DNA of 64,000 nucleotides from Chloroflexota bacterium. Lineage in GTDB: Bacteria > Chloroflexota > Limnocylindria > Limnocylindrales > CSP1-4. This document shows, piece by piece, positions 8,305 to 18,550 of the stretch. The notes under the pieces were generated by a model, which searched no databases, was not told the DNA's origin, and saw only the letters and a program-made list of their open reading frames with translations. The position numbers and the translations under genes were made by a program. Where the stretch lies: contig CANJLL010000009.1 in the NCBI GenBank assembly GCA_947475545.1, positions 37,176 through 101,175 of the forward strand, read 5' to 3'. The stretch's first letter is position 1; each line of letters opens with the position of its first letter.

Positions 8305-10049
8305 TCAGAGCGCCAGCGGGCTGGTGGACGACTCGGGTGGCTCGTCCCCCCCGCCGTGCTGGAACTCCCGACGAACGATCCTGGACGGGAGCAGGCCTTC
8401 CGGCCGGAGCTGCATCATGGCGATCAGCGCGATGCCGTAGAAGAGGAAGCGGTACTCCGAGAACTCGCGGAAGAGCTCCGGCAGGCCGATCAGGAAGATG
8501 GCGCCCACGATCACGCCCGGGATGCTGCCCATCCCGCCGACGATGATCAGCGAGGCGACATTGATCGACACCATCAGCTGGATGCTGCTGGCGAAGATGG
8601 AGCCCACCAGCGCCGCGAAGACCGCGCCGCCCAGGCCCGCGAACGCCGCACCCAGCATGTAGGCCAGGATCTTGGTCTGGATCAGGTTGATGCCGATCGC
8701 CTCCGCGACGTCCTCGTCCTCGCGGATCGCGATCCACGCGCGGCCGAGTCTGGACGCTCGGAGGCGCCAAGCCACGAAGGCGATCAGGGCGGCCCCGATC
8801 AGGGCGATGTAGTAGATCTGGTTGGGGCCGGCCAGGAGGCTGTCCGGGGGGACCTCGATGGGCTTGGGGATGTTGATGATCCCGCGCGGGCCGCCCAGCA
8901 GCGGCTTCATGAGGTCCGACCCGGCGAGGATCCGGATGATCTCGCCGAAGCCCATCGTGGCGATTGCCAGGTAGTCGCCCCGGATGCTCAGGATGGGGAG
9001 GCCAAGGAAGGCGCCGAAGACCATCGCGACAATGACGGCGACCGGGACCGCGGCCCAGAATGGCCACTGTGCGATGCCGAATTCGGCGGTGGACGTGAGC
9101 AGGCCCACCGTATAGGCGCCGACGGCGAAGAAGGCGACGAAGCCCAGGTCCAGCAGCCCGGCCAGGCCCAGGGTGATGTTCAGCCCCAGGCCCATCATGA
9201 CGTAGAGCGCGACGATCGCGATGACCTGGGCGAAGAACGACCCCAGGCCCTGCGGCAGCACCAGGACGAAGACGGCGGCCAGGGCGATCAGCGGGATCTG
9301 GATGCGCCGACGCTGGGAGGGAGGCAGGGCCGCGAACTGGCGGTCCAGGCGGCGGGTGCGCTGGAGGTGGTGGAGGCCCACTGACAGCACAAGCACCACG
9401 ACGGCCCCGATCAGCGTCAGGCCGTCCGAGGCGAACAGCAGCCGGGCGAGCTCATCAACGGGCAGCGCGAGCATCGGCGTCCGGATCAAGCCGGCGAAGA
9501 GGCCCAGGGCAAACAGCGAGATGAGCCCCACGAACAGCGAGCGGCGGAGGCGCGGTGATGCAAGGCCGACCGCGCCGGCCAGGCCACCGAGGACGGCGCC
9601 CAGGGCCATCGGGATCCAGAAGCCGACCGTTCCCAGGTTGAAGGTCAGGATGCCGTACAGGACCGGCGAGGCGTTCGGCATGAAGGCGCGGACGTCGACC
9701 ATCGACCCCACGAGGACCAGGGCCGACAGTGCGACGCCGCTCAGGCCGCCGGCGATGGCCCCGTCTGCGATCAGGCGGCTGGAGGACTCCGCGACCCGAC
9801 GGGTGGCGACGAAGCCGGTGGCGAAGAGGCTGAGGAAGAGAGCTGCCTGGCCGAGGGAGATCACCCCCTGGACCAGGGGCCGCGCGTTGAAGATCGGGAC
9901 GATTCCGACCATGCACAGGTAGAGGGCGATCACCGCGCCGAGCAGGCCGGTTCTGATCACCCGCCGCTGGAAGCTGACCGGCATCGCCGGGGCGGACCCG
10001 GTCGCCGACGGAGCCGTGCCCGTGGCCGGCATGCCCGCGCTTGTCACCG

Positions 10050-10053
<4 letters not shown>
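8305..10053 (-). CDS. livM: Branched-chain amino acid ABC transporter permease LivM, with N-terminal membrane extension
   Basis: 582 aa against the usual 300-430. The LivM core begins near residue 260 (GLNITLGLAGLLDLG, AIATMGFGEIIRIL, SRLGRAWIAIREDE, GGMGSIPG) and contains the ATPase-coupling loop. The first ~255 residues add several membrane segments and a loop rich in Arg near residue 235 that are not part of ordinary LivM. The start overlaps the livH stop by 4 bp. The gene encodes one half of the transmembrane channel with LivH. Confidence 0.9.
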
Positions 10054-11126
<1,073 letters not shown>

Positions 11127-11165
11127 GAAGCGCTCGCCCCCTGCGTGCCGTGCTGCCTGAGAGAT

Positions 11166-11244
11166 GAGTGAGCCGGGCAGTTTCCCGCCCGGCTCACTCG
11201 CTGTGTCACTCCGGTCCGAAGCTGCGCCCAGGCGCAGCTTCGGA
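11166..11244 (-). terminator. Two 13-bp stem-loops between livK and livH
   Basis: Just after the livK stop, 11215-11227 pairs perfectly with 11232-11244 (4-nt loop). Further on, 11166-11178 pairs perfectly with 11187-11199 (8-nt loop). Neither is followed by a clear U-run, so they may be partial terminators or mRNA 3'-end stabilisers that keep the binding-protein message in excess over livHMGF. Confidence 0.65.
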
Positions 11245-11246
11245 GA

Positions 11247-12467
11247 CTAGGGCCAGGTCGGCTTGGCCGGCGGCCAGGTGCCGCCCGTCTCGCGCGACGT
11301 GATCTGGTAGACGGCGATGAGCGGGGCGCCGCAGTCGCCGGAGGCGCTGCAGGACAGGACGCCCGTGATGCCCTTGAAGTCCTTGGTGGCGAAGATCGCG
11401 TCGCGGAGGGCCTTGCGGCCGATGCTCAGCGAGTTGTCGCTGTTCTTGACGGCAACCTTCTCGATCGCGTTGAACAGGATGTTGGCCGCGTCATACGCGT
11501 GGGCGTGGAACGCGGAGATGGGGTCCTTGCCGACCTTGGCCTTGTACTTGGTCAGGAAGTCGGCGTAGCCGGCCTGGAAGGCCGAGAAGTTGGGGCTGGA
11601 CAGGTAGTTGCCCTCGGCAGCCTTGCCCGCGGCCTTGACGAAGTCAGGCGTGAACATGCCGTCGGAGCCGATCATCACGGTCTTCTCGAGACCGGCGACC
11701 TGCTTGGACTGGGCCCAGAGGTAGCCGCCCTCGGCGACGAAGACCGGGTCGTAGATGACCTGCGGAGCGGCGGCGGCAACCTTGGTCAGGACCGGCTTCA
11801 TGTCGGTCTGGCCCTTGGAGACGGCCTCCTGCGCCACGATTGAGCCGCCGAGCTTCTTGAACTCGTCGGCGAAGACGCCCTGGAGCGCCTCGGCGTAGGC
11901 GCTGCCATCGTGGATGGTGGCGGCCTTGGTCAGCTTGAGGACGTTGAAGACGAACTCGGCCACGGCCTTGCCCTGGAAGGCGTCGCTGTGGGCGGTGCGC
12001 GCGTAGCCCGCGTACTCGGGGCCACGATCGGCCTTGGTGAGGGCCGGGCGGGTGTTGGACGGCGAGATGGTGGTGAGGCCCACATCGGTGAGGGCCTTGA
12101 TGCCGCCGACTGTCTCGTCGGAGCAGGACGAGCCGATGAGGCCAACGATGGTCTTGTCAGCCGCGAGCTTCTGGGCCGCCGTGGCGCCACCCTCGGGCGT
12201 GCACAGGCCGTCCTCGGTGGTGACCTGGATGGCGTGGCCAAGGAGCTTGCCGCCCTTGTCGTCCGCCGCGATCTGGACGCCGTACAGGGAGTCTGTCCCG
12301 AGGGACGCATCAGCGCCCGAGATGACGCCCCAGAAGGCGACGTGGATGGGGTCGTTGGCGCCGACCTTGATCACGCCGAGGGGGTCCGTCGCGGTCGCGG
12401 CGCCTGAGCAGGCCCCAAGCACCAGCGCGGCGGTGGCCGCGAGCACGCCGAGTTTCCTGAGCTGCAT
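11247..12467 (-). CDS. livK: Branched-chain amino acid ABC transporter substrate-binding lipoprotein
   Basis: 406 aa from ATG 12467, which has a strong GGAGGAG 7-8 nt upstream; the 554-aa track ORF includes untranslated leader. A lipoprotein signal peptide (LAATAALVLGAC, lipobox LGAC) anchors it outside the membrane. The mature protein is a type I periplasmic-binding fold of the LivJ/AmiC family (Peripla_BP_6), with VAFWGVISG, VGLIGSSCSDET and TTISPSNTRP as typical stretches. It delivers branched-chain amino acids or similar ligands to LivHM. Confidence 0.9.
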   Translation of the reverse strand: MQLRKLGVLAATAALVLGACSGAATATDPLGVIKVGANDPIHVAFWGVISGADASLGTDSLYGVQIAADDKGGKLLGHAIQVTTEDGLCTPEGGATAAQKLAADKTIVGLIGSSCSDETVGGIKALTDVGLTTISPSNTRPALTKADRGPEYAGYARTAHSDAFQGKAVAEFVFNVLKLTKAATIHDGSAYAEALQGVFADEFKKLGGSIVAQEAVSKGQTDMKPVLTKVAAAAPQVIYDPVFVAEGGYLWAQSKQVAGLEKTVMIGSDGMFTPDFVKAAGKAAEGNYLSSPNFSAFQAGYADFLTKYKAKVGKDPISAFHAHAYDAANILFNAIEKVAVKNSDNSLSIGRKALRDAIFATKDFKGITGVLSCSASGDCGAPLIAVYQITSRETGGTWPPAKPTWP

Positions 12468-12553
12468 GGATCTCCTCCGAAATCGAGTAGCGCCGCAGCG
12501 GGCGACGCGCTGACGACCGCGCCGTACGTCTGGCTGCGAGAACGCTTTGCCGT

Positions 12554-12581
12554 ATGATATGGGCCGGCGAACCGATTGCAA
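12554..12581 (-). promoter_or_regulatory. Predicted promoter of the liv operon
   Basis: Minus-strand TTGCAA (12581-12576), 16-bp spacer, TATCAT (12559-12554). Transcription would start near 12547, giving an 80-nt leader before livK. The match to sigma70 consensus is fair and this is the only AT-rich patch in the region. Confidence 0.45.
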
Positions 12582-12983
12582 GACGGTCCACGCGACCCGG
12601 CTAGGCCCCAGAGCGCACCGCGCTCGCCTCCCGTGCGGTCCCGCGGCCCTTGTCGCCAGCATCCGGACAGTGTTCAGGCGCTGGCGATTGCACAGGTTTG
12701 GCCACCTCATCGAGGTACGACCCGGCGCGTGGAACACCAGGTCCCAGCGGCCCGCATCACGGACTCGGACGGCAGCATCGCCCAGCGCGACGACGCCTCC
12801 CCGCGCCCTGTGACCGCTCCGTCGGGGCCCGTCCGCAGCGGCGCCGGCCAGGCCCTCAGCACACGATCCGGGGCCCGATAGGAAGCGGCCCATGCGGTCC
12901 GGGGGCCGCACCTCGGGTCATCTGACGACACCCGCCGAGCAGCGTGGACGCGCCGGCGGGCTCACCACTACTTAGGAGTCATT
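12582..12983. other. Gene-free stretch upstream of livK and the NYN gene
   Basis: The ORFs listed here (12576, 12650 and 12707) have no recognisable domain and unconvincing composition. Apart from the ribosome site AGGAG before 12984 I see no feature. Confidence 0.5.
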
Positions 12984-15344
12984 GTGGGCAAGAACGTCGC
13001 CGTCTTCGTAGACGTGGCGAACATCTTCTACGCGGCCAAGGCGGCCGGCGTGGACATCGACTACGTGACGTTGCTGAAGTCGGCCTCGGCGGGTCGCGAC
13101 CTCGTGCGCGCATATGCCTATACGGGACTGGATCCAGACAACGAGAACCAGCGCAACTTCCATGACTTCCTGCGCCGGCACGGCTACAAGGTCGTCAGCA
13201 AGGACATCCGCAAGTACGGCGACGGCAAGGTCAAGGCCAACCTCGATATCGAGCTCGTCGTCGACATGATGAAGACGGCCCGCAACCTGGACATCGCCAT
13301 CGTGGTGTCCGGCGACGGGGACTTCGCACCGGCCATCCGTGCGGTCCAGGAGCAGGGCATCCGCGTCGAGGTCATCAGCTTCCGCGGCAACACCAGCTCG
13401 GACCTGATCGAGGTCGCCGACCTGTTCACCGACATCACGCAGCTCGCCAAGGTGGACCGCGATTCGACGCGCTCCGGCCGACGGGTAGCGGACGATGAGC
13501 ACGACTTGTCCATGACCGAGGTGCCGGACAAGATGACCGAGGGGACCGGGTTCTCTCGCGGCCGTGGCGGCCGTGGCGGCCGTGGCCGCAGCCGCGTCGA
13601 GGGCACGCCGATCGAGACCATGCGCGAGACGGGCCGTGGCCGCAGCCGCGTCGAGGGCACGCCGATCGAGACCATGCGCGAGACGGGCCGTGGCCGCAGC
13701 CGCGTCGAGGGCACGCCGATCGAGACCATGCGCGAGTCGGGCCGTGGTGGCCGCGACGAGGGCGCGCCGATTGAGACCCTGCACGAGACAGGCCGTGAGC
13801 CGGGTCGCCGGCCGTCGCGGACCCGCGAGCCGCTGGCAGAGCCGGTGGTCGCCGCGGCGCCGTCGATCGGTGGCGCACCAATCGTCGCGTTGCCCGGCGA
13901 GAAGCTGTCGCGGGCCAGGACGGCCCCCGTCAGCGTGCCGGTGCAGGCCGTCGCCATCGGCGAGGAAGATCCCGACGATGAGGGCGCGCTCGCCGCGTTC
14001 GGGCCGGCACGCGCCCCACGTATGCCGCGCGTGACGTCCGAGCCCCGCGAAGGCGTGGAGGCCAGCGATGCCGGCGAGGCCGGCGAGGCCAGCGAGGCCG
14101 GCGATGCCGGTGAGGCCGGTGAAGGCGGCGAAGGCGGCGAGGCCGGCCGACGTCGTCGTCGGCGCGGCGGTCGTGGTCGCGGTCGCGGCCGGGCCGATGG
14201 GGCCCCCGAGGGTCTGGAGGTCGTCGTCGAGGAAGACGAGGACGAGCAGCCCGCACCGGTTGCACGGCCTGCGCGGGCTGCGCGGCCCGCACCGCTTGCA
14301 CCGCTCGCACCGCGGCCCCAGGCGTCCGTGTTCGGGTCCGTGTGGGACTCCCAGCTGGGCACGCCCAGCCGGCAGTCCAGCGCCCCCGTCGGGGACGACG
14401 AGGACTTCGAGGAGCCGGCAATCCCCGAGTACCTGATCGCCGAGCGCCGCCAGCGTGGCGCCGCCGGTGGGGCTCGCGGCGGTGCTCCCGCGCGCGGCGG
14501 TCGTGCCGGCGCCTACGCGGCGTTCGTCGACCGTGAGCGCTATGGCCGCGGCGGTGGCGGCGGCGGTGGTGGGATCAACCGCTACCCGGACGTCAGCGGT
14601 CGTGCCCCGGTGGGCCGCGACGCCAACCGCGATGCGGGCCGTGAGTTCGCACGAACCGATCGTCCCGCCCGCCCGGCCGGCGGCGAGGGCGGCGGCGACC
14701 CCTGGAGCGAGGTTCCGCCCGAGCTCGAGGCGCTCCTGCGGGCGCAGCTGGCGGGCGGCAAGCCCAAGGCCGCACCGGCGGGTCGCACCGCACCCCAGGC
14801 CGAGACCCAGGCCCCGGCAGAGGCCCGCACGGGTCGTGGCCGTGGTCGGACCCGCGGCCCCGCCGAGGACGACGCAGCCATCGCCGGCAGCGCGGCCCCG
14901 ATCGAGGCCACGCCGGATTCGGCGCCCGCCACCAGCGTTCGTCGCCGCGCTCCGCGTGCGGCGGCTCCGGCCGAGGCTCCGGCCCTGGCGGCACCCATCG
15001 TGGCCGCCGTTGCGGACGAGGCAGCGCCCAGGCGTCGCACCCGTGCCGCCGCAACGCCCGCTGCCGAGGCTCCGGCCCCGGTCGTGGTCGTACCCGTAGA
15101 CGAGGCCGCCAAGCCCCGTCGGACTCGAGCGGTCAGCCCCAAGGCGGCCGTGGCTGCCGTCGCTGCCGAGGCTCCGGCCCCGGTCGTGATCGCACCCGCC
15201 GACGAGGCCCCCAAGCCGCGCCGCACCCGTGCCGCCGCCAAGCCCGCTGCCGAGCCTGCCGCGGCCATTCCTGCCGAGACCGAGGCTCCGACCCCGGCTC
15301 GCCGGCGGACCACGCGCAAGGCTGCGGACGCGCCCGAGGCCTGA
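12984..15344 (+). CDS. NYN (PIN-like) domain protein with long low-complexity tail
   Basis: 786 aa from GTG 12984 with AGGAG 7 nt upstream. Residues 1-160 form a LabA/DUF88-type NYN domain: VAVFVDVANIFY (Asp and Asn of the active site), KVKANLDIELVVDM and VSGDGDF. These acidic residues match a predicted metal-dependent RNase centre. The remaining ~620 residues are disordered and rich in Ala, Pro, Arg, Gly and Glu, with four 18-aa repeats near residues 199-270, RGGRGRGRGR tracts and Pro/Ala/Arg C-terminal repeats that could bind RNA. The RGG-like tail on an NYN nuclease suggests an RNA-processing role, which is inference. holB follows by 26 bp. Confidence 0.8.
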   Translation: MGKNVAVFVDVANIFYAAKAAGVDIDYVTLLKSASAGRDLVRAYAYTGLDPDNENQRNFHDFLRRHGYKVVSKDIRKYGDGKVKANLDIELVVDMMKTARNLDIAIVVSGDGDFAPAIRAVQEQGIRVEVISFRGNTSSDLIEVADLFTDITQLAKVDRDSTRSGRRVADDEHDLSMTEVPDKMTEGTGFSRGRGGRGGRGRSRVEGTPIETMRETGRGRSRVEGTPIETMRETGRGRSRVEGTPIETMRESGRGGRDEGAPIETLHETGREPGRRPSRTREPLAEPVVAAAPSIGGAPIVALPGEKLSRARTAPVSVPVQAVAIGEEDPDDEGALAAFGPARAPRMPRVTSEPREGVEASDAGEAGEASEAGDAGEAGEGGEGGEAGRRRRRRGGRGRGRGRADGAPEGLEVVVEEDEDEQPAPVARPARAARPAPLAPLAPRPQASVFGSVWDSQLGTPSRQSSAPVGDDEDFEEPAIPEYLIAERRQRGAAGGARGGAPARGGRAGAYAAFVDRERYGRGGGGGGGGINRYPDVSGRAPVGRDANRDAGREFARTDRPARPAGGEGGGDPWSEVPPELEALLRAQLAGGKPKAAPAGRTAPQAETQAPAEARTGRGRGRTRGPAEDDAAIAGSAAPIEATPDSAPATSVRRRAPRAAAPAEAPALAAPIVAAVADEAAPRRRTRAAATPAAEAPAPVVVVPVDEAAKPRRTRAVSPKAAVAAVAAEAPAPVVIAPADEAPKPRRTRAAAKPAAEPAAAIPAETEAPTPARRRTTRKAADAPEA
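13578..13793 (+). repeat. 54-bp coding tandem repeat, four copies
   Basis: Three near-identical 54-bp units (13578-13631, 13632-13685, 13686-13739) and one diverged unit (13740-13793) inside the NYN gene encode 18-aa repeats around RSRVEGTPIETMRETG. The near-identity suggests recent expansion and possible copy-number variation between strains. Confidence 0.85.
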
Positions 15345-15370
15345 CCACCGGCAGCACGCCGGTTCTGACC

Positions 15371-16678
15371 ATGGACGGGGCGCGCACGCGCGGACAACCC
15401 GCCGCCCTCGGGGCGGTCCGGGCCATGCTCCGCTCGGGCGTGCCCCACGCCATCCTTCTCACGGGCCCGGCGGGCGTGGGCAAGACCACGCTCGCGCTGG
15501 ACCTGGCGGCCGCGCTCCTGTGCGTGCATCCGGATGCCGCCGCGCGCCCGTGTCGCGCCTGTCGCGCGTGCCGCATGCAGGAGGCGGGCAACCACCCGGA
15601 TCTCCATCGCCTCGCGCCTTCGGGTGCCGGCGCCCAGATCGGGATCGGGGGGACGGAGCGGTCGCGCGGCGTCCGCGACCTGATCGCCGAGCTGGTCCTC
15701 ATGCCCGTGGAGGGCGGCGCCCGGGTTGCCGTCATCGAGGAGGCGCAGCGGCTGAACGAGGACGCGCAGTCGGCGCTGCTCAAGACCCTCGAGGAGCCCG
15801 CCGCCGGTGTCGTCCTCATTCTGTGTGCCGAGGAGGAGGAGCGGCTGCTCCCCACCGTTCGATCGCGCTGTGCCCGGATTCGGCTGGGCCCCGTCGGGGT
15901 GCGCGAGATCGAGGACCTCCTCGGAGAGCTGGGCCTGGCCGAGCCGCCGCTGGCCGGCCGACTCGCCAGGATCGCCGCGGGGCGGCCTGGGATTGCCATG
16001 GCCTACGCCCGGGCGCCGCAGGCCGAGGCCATTCGCGGCGAGCTGTGCCGACGGCTCCTCGACCTTCGAGCCGAGGGAACCGCGGCGGGCCTGGCCGCCA
16101 TCCGCGAGCTGCAGGCCCGCGCCATCGACCTCGCGAAGACCCTGGAAGCGGCCGCGTTGCTTGGTGGGACGGTCAGCGCCAGCGGCCGCAAGACCGCCAA
16201 GGGCCGGACGGGGCGAGGCTCGAAGGCGGGCTCCAAGGGCGCCGCGGTCGAGGCGGGCGCCGGACCGGACACCGGAGCCGGGGGGCTCGATGGTTCGGAC
16301 GAGGGTGCCCCCGATGACGCGCCCGCGGATGGCGAGGCGGGCGGTACCAAGCTGGCCGCCGCGGAGCGCCGGCGGGGCGCCGTGGTGCTGGTCCGCATCT
16401 GGCAGGACCTGGCGCGCGACATGGCCCTGGTTGCGCTGGGGGAGCGGCGGCTGGTCCGTGACCCGGGGCTGCTCGACGACCTTGAGGCAGCCGTCACGCG
16501 TGAAGGGACGGCGCCCGGCCAGCGCCACCATGCGAGCGGCGCGGGCGGCCCGGCCGCCTTCCTGGCACGCCTGTCGCGTGCGGCCGAGCTCCTGGAGGGC
16601 AACGTGGCCCCCGAGCTGGTGCTCGACACCCTCGTCGTTGCCTGGCCCGCGGGGGTCGGTGCCGAGGTCTCCGAGTGA
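15371..16678 (+). CDS. holB: DNA polymerase III subunit delta-prime (clamp-loader ATPase)
   Basis: 435 aa. AAA+ clamp-loader features: Walker A GPAGVGKTT (about 32-40), a zinc-binding cysteine cluster (CRACRACRMQEAGNHPD, residues 61 on), Walker B-like VAVIEEAQRL, KTLEEP and the SRC-like motif RSRC. It opens the beta clamp with the tau/gamma and delta subunits. A hydrophilic insertion of about 70 aa (rich in Gly, Lys, Ala and Asp) precedes the C-terminal helical collar domain and is not conserved in the family. The ATG at 15371 has no clear ribosome site. acyP overlaps the stop by 4 bp. Confidence 0.85.
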   Translation: MDGARTRGQPAALGAVRAMLRSGVPHAILLTGPAGVGKTTLALDLAAALLCVHPDAAARPCRACRACRMQEAGNHPDLHRLAPSGAGAQIGIGGTERSRGVRDLIAELVLMPVEGGARVAVIEEAQRLNEDAQSALLKTLEEPAAGVVLILCAEEEERLLPTVRSRCARIRLGPVGVREIEDLLGELGLAEPPLAGRLARIAAGRPGIAMAYARAPQAEAIRGELCRRLLDLRAEGTAAGLAAIRELQARAIDLAKTLEAAALLGGTVSASGRKTAKGRTGRGSKAGSKGAAVEAGAGPDTGAGGLDGSDEGAPDDAPADGEAGGTKLAAAERRRGAVVLVRIWQDLARDMALVALGERRLVRDPGLLDDLEAAVTREGTAPGQRHHASGAGGPAAFLARLSRAAELLEGNVAPELVLDTLVVAWPAGVGAEVSE

Positions 16679-16983
16679 GCCCGGGCCACGTCGCCGCCCG
16701 GCTGGACGCCGTCGTGAGCGGCCGCGTCCAGGGCGTGGGCTTCCGCTACTTCGTTCTGGTGACGGCCAACCGCCTCGGGCTTGTTGGGTGGGTCGCCAAC
16801 CAGCCCAACGGCAGCGTCCAGTGCATCGCCGAGGGCTCCCGTGAGGATCTCGAGCGCCTGGCCGAGGCGCTCGCCATGGGCCCGACAGGTGCGCTCGTCA
16901 CCAACGTGAGCCAGGCGTGGATGCCGCCCGTCGGCGGGTTCGACCGGTTTTCGATCCGGTCCGGGGGCCACCCCGGCGACTGA
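16675..16983 (+). CDS. acyP: Acylphosphatase
   Basis: 102 aa from a GTG overlapping the holB stop. The catalytic loop SGRVQGVGFRYFV with its Arg, and the GWVANQPNGSV motif with the conserved Asn, are intact; length is typical. It hydrolyses acyl phosphates such as acetyl phosphate or 1,3-bisphosphoglycerate. Translational coupling to holB is positional, not evidence of shared function. Confidence 0.92.
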   Translation: MSPGHVAARLDAVVSGRVQGVGFRYFVLVTANRLGLVGWVANQPNGSVQCIAEGSREDLERLAEALAMGPTGALVTNVSQAWMPPVGGFDRFSIRSGGHPGD

Positions 16984-17114
16984 CCGACCGGGTCGGCAGC
17001 GACCCCACGGTCGAACCGTGGGCCAGGCCTGTGCCCTGGTAGCCCATTTGGACGGGTGCTGTCCCTGACTGTTGGGCTATTCGCGACCGGACCACCGGGC
17101 CCTACAGTCTCCCA

Positions 17115-17432
17115 ATGGAGACTTCGACCGCGGCAGAGGCATTCCCGGCGCTGTACCGCGCGATCCTGGACGGCATTGCCGACATGGAGCGAGCCGGGCT
17201 GCGAGCGGCGGCGCACGAGGTTCGCCGGGATGCCACGGCCGCGTACTCGGGCGCCTGGGGCGAAGCGGGCCGTCGTCGGCTGACGGGCCTGGTGGACCGG
17301 ATCGAGGGCGTGCTCGCCGCACACCAACCGACCGGCGAGGCCGACCGGCTCGCATTCAGGGTCCGACCAGACGGCCATGCAGGGACCTCGCGGTCCTGGT
17401 CCGCCCTTCGCAGGGTGGCCCAGCCCCGCTAG
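17115..17432 (+). CDS. Hypothetical protein
   Basis: 105 aa, no recognised domain. Residues 1-80 are helical and amphipathic (YRAILDGIADMERAG, AYSGAWGEAGRRRL) and the C-terminal 25 residues are low-complexity. TACAGT stands 6 nt before the ATG without a Shine-Dalgarno, which fits the leaderless pattern seen elsewhere and supports this start. Confidence 0.5.
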   Translation: METSTAAEAFPALYRAILDGIADMERAGLRAAAHEVRRDATAAYSGAWGEAGRRRLTGLVDRIEGVLAAHQPTGEADRLAFRVRPDGHAGTSRSWSALRRVAQPR

Positions 17433-17528
17433 TTCGCCGTCGCCGGATCGGCCTCTCGACCCTCCCACCTCTGTTGCCGTCCCCGCCGTCCCGTGCGCGC
17501 CGGCGGTCGGGGCCGTAGGCTTGGCGCC

Positions 17529-17864
17529 ATGGTCACCGTCAGCCAGCTGCTGGGCCGAGCCCGCGTCGCGTACGAGGCGCTGGGCGTTCTCGGCGAGGAG
17601 ATCCAGGACGAGTGGCAGTACGTCACGGACCTGGGCCGCGTCTGGTTGGCCGAGCTGGATCGGGTGGCTGCCGCCCGCGCCGACGAGCAGGCCACGCCCG
17701 GCACGCAGGCCGCCGTGGACCGGCTGATCGACGAGATCGAGCGCATCAGCGACCCGCACCGCGCGATCGACTGGCTCTCGACGTTTCCGCAGGCCGTCCT
17801 CCTGGCGCTGGGCCCGGGTCCGGTCCCGCCGCCGACCGCCGCCGCGCCGGCATCGCCCGCATGA
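17529..17864 (+). CDS. Hypothetical protein
   Basis: 111 aa, starting at ATG 17529 rather than the track start 17493, because TAGGCT lies 7 nt upstream in the leaderless configuration. The N-terminal 85 residues are helical and acidic (EEIQDEWQYVTDLGRVWLAELDRV) and the end is Pro/Ala-rich. No family recognised. It overlaps the following PD-(D/E)XK-like gene by 4 bp, so the pair is probably coexpressed. Confidence 0.55.
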   Translation: MVTVSQLLGRARVAYEALGVLGEEIQDEWQYVTDLGRVWLAELDRVAAARADEQATPGTQAAVDRLIDEIERISDPHRAIDWLSTFPQAVLLALGPGPVPPPTAAAPASPA

Positions 17865-18550
17865 GGTTCCAGGACGCGGCCCGCGACGCGCGTGCGGTCG
17901 TCTACGCGTCGGTCCAGGCGGATCCGCTGGTCGCGCGCGCGGCCGAGGCCCTGGTGCTTGCCAACACGGCCGGTCGGGTGCTCGCGCGGGCCGTCATGAA
18001 CGGTGAGACCACGGACGCGGACGGCTGGCGGGTCGCCTTCCCGACGCTGTTCGGGCCCGATGCATCACCGGAGGTGCGCGCGCATGCCCAGGAGGTCCTG
18101 GCCGTCTCCCTCGCCGTCGCGGAGCGTGGCGACCAGGTCCGGAGCCAGCTCCGCGGGGCCATCGTGGAGGAGCTGACGGAGCGCCTGCTGGACCGCCGTG
18201 CCTCGGCCTCGGAGGTCCGCCGCGAGCGGCGAATCCTGTTCGACGGGGTCCGCGCGGAGATCCACCCGTACGACGTCACCGTCGAGGCAGACGGCCGCGC
18301 GGAGGCGTACGACTGCAAGTGGGGCGCCCGCGGGATCAACGGCGAGGTGATGCTCCAGCTGGATGCCGCCCGCGCCAACGCCGCCACGGAGGACGAGCGC
18401 CTGGCGGTCGCGCTGGTGATCTTCGACGCCCGCCGCTCCTGCCTGGTGCGGCTGGCCCGCCAGACCGCCCCGCTGGGCGCGACGGGACTGGTCAGCATCG
18501 AGACCCTGAACCGGCTGGCGGCTGGCCCGCCGCAGCCCCTGAAGGCGTGA
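17861..18550 (+). CDS. Conserved protein with PD-(D/E)XK nuclease-like core
   Basis: 229 aa starting at ATG 17861 in a 4-bp overlap. The C-terminal half has a strand-rich core, VRAEIHPYDVTVEADG then RAEAYDCKWGARG. The Asp followed by D-x-K (YDCKWG) resembles the restriction-endonuclease-like active site. The N-terminal ~120 residues are helical. No adjacent methyltransferase or specificity gene is present, so it is not a restriction system on present evidence. Function unknown. Confidence 0.6.
   Translation: MRFQDAARDARAVVYASVQADPLVARAAEALVLANTAGRVLARAVMNGETTDADGWRVAFPTLFGPDASPEVRAHAQEVLAVSLAVAERGDQVRSQLRGAIVEELTERLLDRRASASEVRRERRILFDGVRAEIHPYDVTVEADGRAEAYDCKWGARGINGEVMLQLDAARANAATEDERLAVALVIFDARRSCLVRLARQTAPLGATGLVSIETLNRLAAGPPQPLKA

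Noticed and set aside
12576-12931. Small ORFs in the livK-NYN spacer
   Set aside because: No domain or ribosome site, overlapping in several frames and with composition expected by chance in GC-rich DNA.
13578-13793. Regular repeats as a possible CRISPR array
   Set aside because: Units are contiguous with no spacers, lie inside an open frame and encode repeated peptides.
17861-18550. Type II restriction endonuclease
   Set aside because: PD-(D/E)XK-like core but no methyltransferase partner, and the gene sits in an operon with an acyl-ACP thioesterase.
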